Origin: JAFAGX01 sp035624215
Lineage (GTDB): Bacteria; Acidobacteriota; Terriglobia; Terriglobales; Acidobacteriaceae
Length of the DNA: 12,947 nucleotides
Direction of reading: 5' to 3'
Assembly: GCA_035624215.1 (NCBI GenBank)
Contig: DASPRY010000151.1
Location: 1 to 12,947 of the forward strand
Part shown: positions 7,825 through 12,947 of the stretch, piece after piece
Layout of the letters: every line of letters begins with the position of its first letter
How positions within the stretch are numbered: position 1 is the first letter of the stretch
Notes under the pieces: model-generated
What the model was told of the DNA's origin: nothing
The model's database searches: none
Seen by the model: only the letters and a program-made list of their open reading frames with translations
Program-made: the position numbers and the translations under genes

Positions 7825-10287
7825 ATGAGTCACCCCGGTGGCATCCACAAGAGAAATAATTTGAGGATCTGCTCGATTTTCGGACTGCTAGCCGGAGTCT
7901 GCCTCACCATGGGCTCACTGAGTTGCGGCGGAGGAAGCGCCGGTTCCGTTGGGATAGCTTTTGCCGCAGGTACGTTTGCTCCTCCGTCGTCTCTTGCTTT
8001 GTCAGGGATTTCGAGCTTTGCGGCAATTGTGACCGGAGACCCCAACGCCCAAGGCGTGAACTGGACGGTGACTTGTGTCCCAGCGCCCATACCCCAAGGT
8101 AGTTGCGGCACCATCACCGAGCATACAGCAAGCGGCTATCCCACAACCTATTCTGCCCCCTTCAATTACGATGAGCAAACGGTGCCCGTAAATGGAACGG
8201 TCACGATCACGGCTGCAGCAAGCGCGGATCCGAGTAAGACCGTCAGCACAACCATTCAAATCACTCCCACTCCACCGATCTCGGTTGGCTTTAGTGAGGC
8301 TCCCCCGGACTCCATGTTGACAGGAGCCACGGCGAATTTGGTGGCGGTAGTCTCGAATGACTCTTCCAATGCGGGGGCCGATTTTACTCTCGCCTGCGGG
8401 GGTAGCAACGCATGCGGCACAATTGTTCCCGCTCACACCAGCGGAACGGTCGGCTCTTTCACTGTGTACACCGCTCCGGATGTTGTGCCTGTCAATGGCA
8501 CGGTCACCATCACGGCAGCGTCCACCGCTGATCCAACTCAGACGGTCAGTGCGACGGTCACCATCAAGCAAGCATCTCTCAAGATCACCCTTTCTCAGAC
8601 ACCCACTCCCAATTTGCCGGTCGGGGCTGCCACGAATCTTACGGCGGTGGTCACATTCGATCCCCTCAACGCAGGCGTGGACTGGACCGTAACCTGCCAG
8701 AGTAGTTCCTGTGGTTCTTTCAATCCCACCCACACGGCAAGCGGCCAACTGACCACCTACACGGCTCCGCAAACCGTTCCTATAGGCGGGCTTGTCACTA
8801 TCACTGCGGCGTCCACAACTAGCCCAACGACCACAACAACTACCCAGATCACGGTGACTCCGGCGGACTTGCAAAGCAGTTTGCTGAACGGGAGATATGC
8901 CTTCCTGCTGCAGGGAGTCAGGGAAGGCGGCACTTGGGCGATCGCCGGAGAGTTGTCGGCCGATGGAATTGGTGACATCGATGTGGCCACTGAGAGTTTC
9001 CTGGGTGGCAACAATCTATATTCGCTCTCGGGCACCTACTTCATTCAGAGCAATGGCGTCGGAACCATTACTTTGAACGGCGCGCCCACTGGCCTCGGCT
9101 ACTGGAACGGCGGACAGCAGGTCTTCCAGGTGGCAGTGGTCAGTCCGGGCGTAATGTCGATGGAAGAGTTCGATGGCTACTACAACTCGACTCTTCATGT
9201 CGCCTACGGTGGAACGATCACTGGGAGTCTGTTCCAGCAGTCGACGTCGGCTTTTCAGCCTCTATCGCCCAATAACTATTCTTTCCTGCTTTCCGGTCTT
9301 GGCCCCAACAATGGGCCGAGCTTCTATGGTGGCGTTCTCAACCCGCTTTCGGGAGATTTCACGATGGATCAATCCATCGATGGCACGATTGGTTCCATCT
9401 CTGGATTCATCGGTCTGGATAATGTTTCGCCCGATGGCAGCAACGGAACGCTACTCATGAGTCCGTATTCATTCCAGTACTACGTAGTCGATTCGGGACA
9501 TTGGATCCTGATCGCCCAGAGCGGCACTACTGACGTTGGTGCCGGTCATCTTTATATCCAACCAAATTCCGCCTCGCTGCCGGCCGGAAATTTTGGCTTC
9601 ACTGAAGCCGGCGCATCACCTCTGCCCCAGGGAAGCACACCTCTGGCACTCGGCGGGATCCTTTCGATCAATGGGTTGGGCAACGTTTCGGGAACAATGG
9701 ATGGCAACCTCAACGGAACCGTGAGCAGTTCGGCTGTCTCGGGAACTATGTCTGTGGCTACGAGCGGACGCGGCACTCTCAGTCTTTCCGGCGGAGTGGC
9801 ACAGCAGTTTGGGGTTTATCTGACGGCAAATAACGGAATCCTCATGCTCGATTTGGATAGTCAGTTCTCCGGAGTTGGCACCGCGCTGCCGCAGACCACA
9901 GGAGCAACTGCACCCGCTTCGTTGTTCTCCGGCAACTACGCTTCGGCGTTTCAGACGATGGGAGAGATCAACTCGGCCAGCGGCGGAGTGGGATCCTGGA
10001 ACGACTATCTGGGAGTGATCACCGCGGATGGAGTATTGAATCTAACTGGCACGATGGCAGTGGACCAGTTTGACGAAAGTACGGGGGCATTTTGGACGCA
10101 AACTCCCGACGCAACTCTGACGGGAACTTTCAGCGCTGGGCCTTCGGGCCGATTTACCGGCTCGTTTACGGTTCCGCCGCTGGCAACGTCGCAGAGGGTA
10201 TTTTACATTCTGAACAACACGACAATACTTTCTCTTGGACTGGATACCGGTCCCTCCACTGGAATTCTCCAGCTTCAGCAATTCTGA
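7825..10287 (+). CDS. Lipoprotein with three Ig-like modules and beta-rich C-terminal modules
   Basis: An 820-residue exported protein. A signal peptide leads to Cys34 (GSLSCGGG). Ser at -3 makes the lipobox imperfect, but the Gly-rich follow-on is typical of a lipid-anchored protein. GGAG (7813-7816) lies 8 nt before ATG 7825. Residues about 41-148, 151-247 and 250-345 are three Ig-like repeats sharing W/F-x-[VL]-x-C...[SA]CG, then HTASG-like, Y[ST]AP and VP-x-x-G-x-VTITAAS. The close cysteine pair in each (84/94, 191/197, 291/296) probably forms a disulfide. Residues 350-820 hold four Gly/Ser-rich beta modules, each opening on a G-x-Y-x-F-like strand, with GELSADGIGDI, GTYFIQSNGVGTITLNG and MEEFDG in the first. 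No enzyme motif was seen. The protein probably sits on or under the outer membrane as a binding or structural factor, by analogy with other Ig-rich lipoproteins. It is a full-length paralogue of the next gene. Confidence 0.88.
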   Translation: MSHPGGIHKRNNLRICSIFGLLAGVCLTMGSLSCGGGSAGSVGIAFAAGTFAPPSSLALSGISSFAAIVTGDPNAQGVNWTVTCVPAPIPQGSCGTITEHTASGYPTTYSAPFNYDEQTVPVNGTVTITAAASADPSKTVSTTIQITPTPPISVGFSEAPPDSMLTGATANLVAVVSNDSSNAGADFTLACGGSNACGTIVPAHTSGTVGSFTVYTAPDVVPVNGTVTITAASTADPTQTVSATVTIKQASLKITLSQTPTPNLPVGAATNLTAVVTFDPLNAGVDWTVTCQSSSCGSFNPTHTASGQLTTYTAPQTVPIGGLVTITAASTTSPTTTTTTQITVTPADLQSSLLNGRYAFLLQGVREGGTWAIAGELSADGIGDIDVATESFLGGNNLYSLSGTYFIQSNGVGTITLNGAPTGLGYWNGGQQVFQVAVVSPGVMSMEEFDGYYNSTLHVAYGGTITGSLFQQSTSAFQPLSPNNYSFLLSGLGPNNGPSFYGGVLNPLSGDFTMDQSIDGTIGSISGFIGLDNVSPDGSNGTLLMSPYSFQYYVVDSGHWILIAQSGTTDVGAGHLYIQPNSASLPAGNFGFTEAGASPLPQGSTPLALGGILSINGLGNVSGTMDGNLNGTVSSSAVSGTMSVATSGRGTLSLSGGVAQQFGVYLTANNGILMLDLDSQFSGVGTALPQTTGATAPASLFSGNYASAFQTMGEINSASGGVGSWNDYLGVITADGVLNLTGTMAVDQFDESTGAFWTQTPDATLTGTFSAGPSGRFTGSFTVPPLATSQRVFYILNNTTILSLGLDTGPSTGILQLQQF
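7945..8859 (+). repeat. Three tandem Ig-like module repeats in the first paralogue
   Basis: The modules repeat every 97-101 codons. At DNA level the strand encoding VNGTVTITA recurs as GGAACGGTCACGATCACGGC (8194-8213) and GGCACGGTCACCATCACGGC (8497-8516), 18 of 20 bases identical. The third copy at 8788 is more diverged. This is internal duplication within one gene. Confidence 0.75.
8872..10284 (+). repeat. Four beta-rich C-terminal modules in the first paralogue
   Basis: Modules begin near residues 350, 480, 583 and 698, with the openings LLNGRYAFLLQG, SPNNYSFLLSG, LPAGNFGFTEAG and LFSGNYASAFQ. Each continues with a G-x-L/I-x-x-[DN]-G-x-G-like hairpin. They are too diverged to align at DNA level by eye; boundaries are approximate. 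Confidence 0.55.
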
Positions 10288-10328
10288 GATTTCAACTCAT
10301 CGATGCTTTGCGGCCTAAAAAAGGCTAT

Positions 10329-10347
10329 CTCTTCGCTTATCGAAGAG
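10329..10347 (+). other. Small hairpin between the two paralogous lipoprotein genes
   Basis: CTCTTCG (10329-10335) and CGAAGAG (10341-10347) form a perfect 7-bp stem with a 5-nt loop, starting 42 nt after the stop of the upstream gene and ending 18 nt before the next start. No T-run follows, so it is not a standard terminator. A second mini-repeat, GCCT-A5-AGGC, lies just before it in the same gap. It could be an mRNA stability or processing element, or chance. Confidence 0.3.
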
Positions 10348-10352
10348 CTTTC

Positions 10353-10357
10353 GGAGA
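10353..10357 (+). promoter_or_regulatory. Ribosome binding site for the second paralogue
   Basis: GGAGA lies 8 nt before ATG 10366. It supports that start over the internal ATG at 10396, which has no comparable site but would still give a usable signal peptide. Confidence 0.6.
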
Positions 10358-10365
10358 CGATTGAA

Positions 10366-12947
10366 ATGAATTGTGAGTCAGTCTCGAACAGCCGCATGAT
10401 CCTTGCAGCCAGAAACACGGCCTTGATCATGTTCGGCCTGTCTCTCCTTGCTTTGAGCGGATGCAACAGCACCCGAGCGGTCGCACCGGTTATCATCGCT
10501 TTCACGCCAGGGCAGGCGCCGCCCTCCTCAGTGACGGCGAGCTCTTCCACCCAGTTTGCTGCGACCGTGACGAACGACACAGGAAATCTTGGCGTGAGTT
10601 GGCTTTTGACCTGCAACGCTCCGGTGGTTGCGCAATGCGGTTCCCTCACCCGGCACACGGCGAGCGGCGCGCCGGCCACTTACGTCGCTCCAGCTTCCGT
10701 GCCCCCGGGTGGAACCGTTACCATCCAGGCGAATTCCTCTGCGGTTCCCTCGGCCGGTATCACAGCCACCATCACAGTCACGCCCTTCGTTTCCGGCCCG
10801 ATCTCAGTTGCATTTGATCCACCTCCGCCGGCGACCGTCAACATCGGTACTACTTTGACCCTTTCCGTCGTCGTCACCAATGATGTCACTGGCAGCAACG
10901 GTCAACCGGAGGGCGCCACGCTCAGCGTGACGTGCCAGGTATCGGGGACTTGCGGCTATACCATCGATTCGTATTACATTCCCCCGTCGGTGGTTCCCGC
11001 TGGCGGAACCGTCACCATCACAGCCACGTCTGTCGCTGATCCCTCAGCGAGCGCCAGTGCGACTCTAACGATTCTTCCTCCAGTCGTGACGATCTCGCTG
11101 GTGGTGGCACCGCCAACCTCAATTCCAGCTGGAAGTGCAACAAATCTCGCCGCCTACGTCACCGACGGAACTGCTGCAAACGCAGCCGGACAGATGGGTG
11201 TTGACTGGAGCGTTTCGTGTGCCGGCGGCGCCTGCGGCTCGGTGATTCCACAGCACACGGCCAACGATACCGCGACTTCAAGCCAGCAGGTAACCACATC
11301 CTTCACCGCACCCTCCGCCGTACCGTCCGGAGGTACCGTCACCGTTACGGCCACAGCTACGGCCGCTCCGACGACGCAGGTATCGGTAACCATTACCATC
11401 ACCCCAGTCACGTTGAACAATGCCGTGCTGAACGGACAATATGCCTTCTTCTTGAGCGGCGTTAATACCGTTGATCAGTCGGCTTTGGCCGGCAGCCTCG
11501 TTGCCGATGGCAATGGCAACATCACTGCCGTCGAAGAGAGCCTGCCTGAGCAAAGCACGACACTCACAGGGATCACCGGGTCTTACTACATCGGCAGCGA
11601 TGGTAGAGGTGTGATGACCCTGAACGGACTGCCCAATTCCAGCCCGGAATGGCTCAATGGGCAGCAGATTTTCAGCCTGGCGGTCGTCGATTCAACGCAT
11701 GTTTTCATGGAAGAGTTTGACGGTTCCGACCCGTTTAACATACTCGGGACCATTTATGGGACTATTACAGCCCCGCCCTATGGCGAGACTCTGCGCGGAG
11801 AACTCGATCTGCAGCAAACCGCCGATTTTCCCGTTCCACCCTCCGGTTCCTATGCTTTCGCCCTGATTCACGCTGGACCTCTGTATTCGCAGCCCCCGTT
11901 CGCCGGATATTACGGTGGAGTGCTGAACGCTGACAGTTCCGGAAATATCACCGGCTTCGCCATCGATCGTTATATCGACGGCCTGACCACCTCTATCACC
12001 ACCGGTATCTACGGCGCACAGTCCTTCAGCACGCTCGACAGCTTCGGACACGGCACGGTGAACATCGGCCCCTATTCTCTCAATTATTTTCTAGTAAATT
12101 CCGGGTACCTCATCGTGATCGGAGTTTCGAGTTCGGACGGAACCGGCTTGCCTTCCGGCCACGTTTACTCGCAGCCTGCGACCATGCCGTCCTTGGCTGG
12201 CACCTACGTATTCACTTTGGCTGGCTCAACTCCATTATTCTCGGAGAGCGGGACCTCGGTCATCGGCAGTAACCCGCAGGCGCTGGGAGGCTTGATCACC
12301 AGCGACGCCACCGGAAATCTGAACGGCTACTTGGATACCAACAAGCAGGGCACGGTGGAAAGCGCCCCAGTCACGGGAACCTTGGTGGCGAGTGCTGTTC
12401 CGGGACGGTGGCTCATGACGCTGGCGGGGGGTGGCGCTTCCTCGTTCGCACTCTATCCGGCCAGCAATGGCCTCTTCATCTTTCAGCTGGATTTCGGGAA
12501 GTCTGGCTCCGGCACGGTCGCGCTCCAGTCCAGTTCCGCTCCAGTGATCTCTGGGAATTACGCACTCAGCATCCAACAACTGGGAGGGATCGATATCGAC
12601 GTCCCCTCCAAACTCGGGCTGCAGATTGGCGACTGGGCCGACATTTCCGGCCAGATCGTTGGCAGCAACTCTTCGACGCTCTCCGGAACGGTTGACATAG
12701 ATCAAATCAATGGACGGTTCCTGGGTCCCAGCGGAAACATCTGGGCTCAAACCCCAGCTCAACCCGTGACCGGCATTTTCTCGTCGGGCGCGCAAAACCG
12801 GGTTATCGGATCGATTACGATCAACCAGACCGTAACCACCCCTGGCCAACTAGGCACGCTCGGCGAGATTTTCTACATCATCGACAGTTCGCATGTAATG
12901 CTTCTAGAAAACGATTCCACCCCGGCCGTCGGCCTTCTCCAATTGCA
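10366..12947 (+). CDS. Lipoprotein with Ig-like and beta-rich modules, second paralogue (3' partial)
   Basis: The frame stays open to the window edge: 860 complete codons plus two bases. The signal peptide ends in a classic lipobox, LSGC, with Cys33 as the anchor. Three Ig-like modules follow at about 41-139, 145-237 and 240-347, with cysteine pairs 83/91, 190/196 and 285/290 and the motifs HTASG and VP-x-GGTVTI. The middle module lacks the HTASG-to-YTAP segment. Residues 352-860 carry four beta-rich modules matching the previous gene one for one (LNGQYAFFLSG, NGQQIFSLAVV, FMEEFDG, YYGGVLN, IWAQTP, EIFYIID). The last visible residues, VGLLQL plus the bases CA, align with the end of the upstream paralogue (GILQLQQF, stop), so only about two codons and the stop are missing. 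This looks like tandem whole-gene duplication followed by divergence. Function is unknown; a surface binding or structural role is the best guess. Confidence 0.88.
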   Translation, partial: MNCESVSNSRMILAARNTALIMFGLSLLALSGCNSTRAVAPVIIAFTPGQAPPSSVTASSSTQFAATVTNDTGNLGVSWLLTCNAPVVAQCGSLTRHTASGAPATYVAPASVPPGGTVTIQANSSAVPSAGITATITVTPFVSGPISVAFDPPPPATVNIGTTLTLSVVVTNDVTGSNGQPEGATLSVTCQVSGTCGYTIDSYYIPPSVVPAGGTVTITATSVADPSASASATLTILPPVVTISLVVAPPTSIPAGSATNLAAYVTDGTAANAAGQMGVDWSVSCAGGACGSVIPQHTANDTATSSQQVTTSFTAPSAVPSGGTVTVTATATAAPTTQVSVTITITPVTLNNAVLNGQYAFFLSGVNTVDQSALAGSLVADGNGNITAVEESLPEQSTTLTGITGSYYIGSDGRGVMTLNGLPNSSPEWLNGQQIFSLAVVDSTHVFMEEFDGSDPFNILGTIYGTITAPPYGETLRGELDLQQTADFPVPPSGSYAFALIHAGPLYSQPPFAGYYGGVLNADSSGNITGFAIDRYIDGLTTSITTGIYGAQSFSTLDSFGHGTVNIGPYSLNYFLVNSGYLIVIGVSSSDGTGLPSGHVYSQPATMPSLAGTYVFTLAGSTPLFSESGTSVIGSNPQALGGLITSDATGNLNGYLDTNKQGTVESAPVTGTLVASAVPGRWLMTLAGGGASSFALYPASNGLFIFQLDFGKSGSGTVALQSSSAPVISGNYALSIQQLGGIDIDVPSKLGLQIGDWADISGQIVGSNSSTLSGTVDIDQINGRFLGPSGNIWAQTPAQPVTGIFSSGAQNRVIGSITINQTVTTPGQLGTLGEIFYIIDSSHVMLLENDSTPAVGLLQL
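10486..11406 (+). repeat. Three tandem Ig-like module repeats in the second paralogue
   Basis: These are the same Cys-paired modules as in the upstream paralogue, in the same order. The strand GGTVTI/GGTVTV recurs in all three. The middle copy is shorter between its second cysteine and that strand. Confidence 0.7.
11419..12945 (+). repeat. Four beta-rich C-terminal modules in the second paralogue
   Basis: Modules begin near residues 352, 491, 607 and 727, with the openings VLNGQYAFFLSG, PPSGSYAFALIHAG, LAGTYVFTLAG and ISGNYALSIQQLG. The G-x-Y-x-[FL] opening strand is clearer here than in the upstream gene. Boundaries are approximate. Confidence 0.55.

Noticed and set aside
7811..7828. Five-codon frame MEPMK whose TGA overlaps the ATG of the first paralogous lipoprotein
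   Set aside because: It has no ribosome site of its own, and the GGAG inside it is the natural site for ATG 7825. So short an overlap is likely chance.
7945..8859. Regularly spaced near-identical 20-mers considered as a CRISPR or other non-coding array
   Set aside because: The spacing is about 300 bp, the repeats are in frame and encode the same strand of an Ig-like module, and the intervening sequence is coding and similar too.
8002..8874. 290-codon open frame on the minus strand
   Set aside because: It lies wholly inside the Ig-module region of the first paralogous lipoprotein. The translation is rich in R, G, C and S with no domain; the openness is a by-product of biased codon use on the coding strand.
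10312..10324. GCCT-A5-AGGC mini-hairpin after the first paralogous lipoprotein, considered as a terminator
   Set aside because: The stem is only 4 bp and the A-run lies in the loop, with no T-run downstream on the + strand.
12235..12849. 204-codon open frame on the minus strand
   Set aside because: Antisense to the C-terminal modules of the second paralogue, which align well with the upstream paralogue. No ribosome site or domain supports it.

Overview
The window looks like chromosomal DNA from an acidobacterium, probably class Terriglobia. This is an inference from gene content. It carries a very large Oar-type outer-membrane protein (carboxypeptidase-regulatory-like domain plus TonB-receptor-like barrel) and cysteine-containing Ig-like lipoproteins of a style common in that phylum. 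Base composition is moderately GC-rich by eye. All recognisable genes are on the + strand and packed with short gaps (139, 74, 42, 87 and 78 bp). No tRNA, rRNA, CRISPR array, insertion sequence or convincing intrinsic terminator was seen, and no gene-free stretch exceeds 300 bp.

Layout, left to right: (1) the C-terminal two thirds of a GT-B glycosyltransferase, cut by the left edge; (2) a 1304-residue Oar-like TonB-dependent-receptor-type outer-membrane protein; (3) a 505-residue multi-spanning flippase of the MOP/Wzx type; (4) a 434-residue lipoprotein of unrecognised family; (5) an 820-residue lipoprotein with three Ig-like modules and four C-terminal beta-rich modules; (6) a colinear paralogue of (5), open to the right edge and, by comparison with (5), lacking only about its last two codons plus the stop.

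A glycosyltransferase and a flippase on either side of an outer-membrane barrel, followed by three secreted lipoproteins, suggest a cell-surface locus: glycan assembly at the inner membrane, flipping to the periplasm, and outer-membrane or surface proteins that could display, bind or transport something. The coupling between the glycan genes and the lipoproteins is inferred from position only. No defence system, toxin, enzyme cluster or clearly new system can be demonstrated here. The most interesting candidates are the tandem lipoprotein pair, the unrecognised lipoprotein next to it, and the cysteine-paired loops of the barrel.
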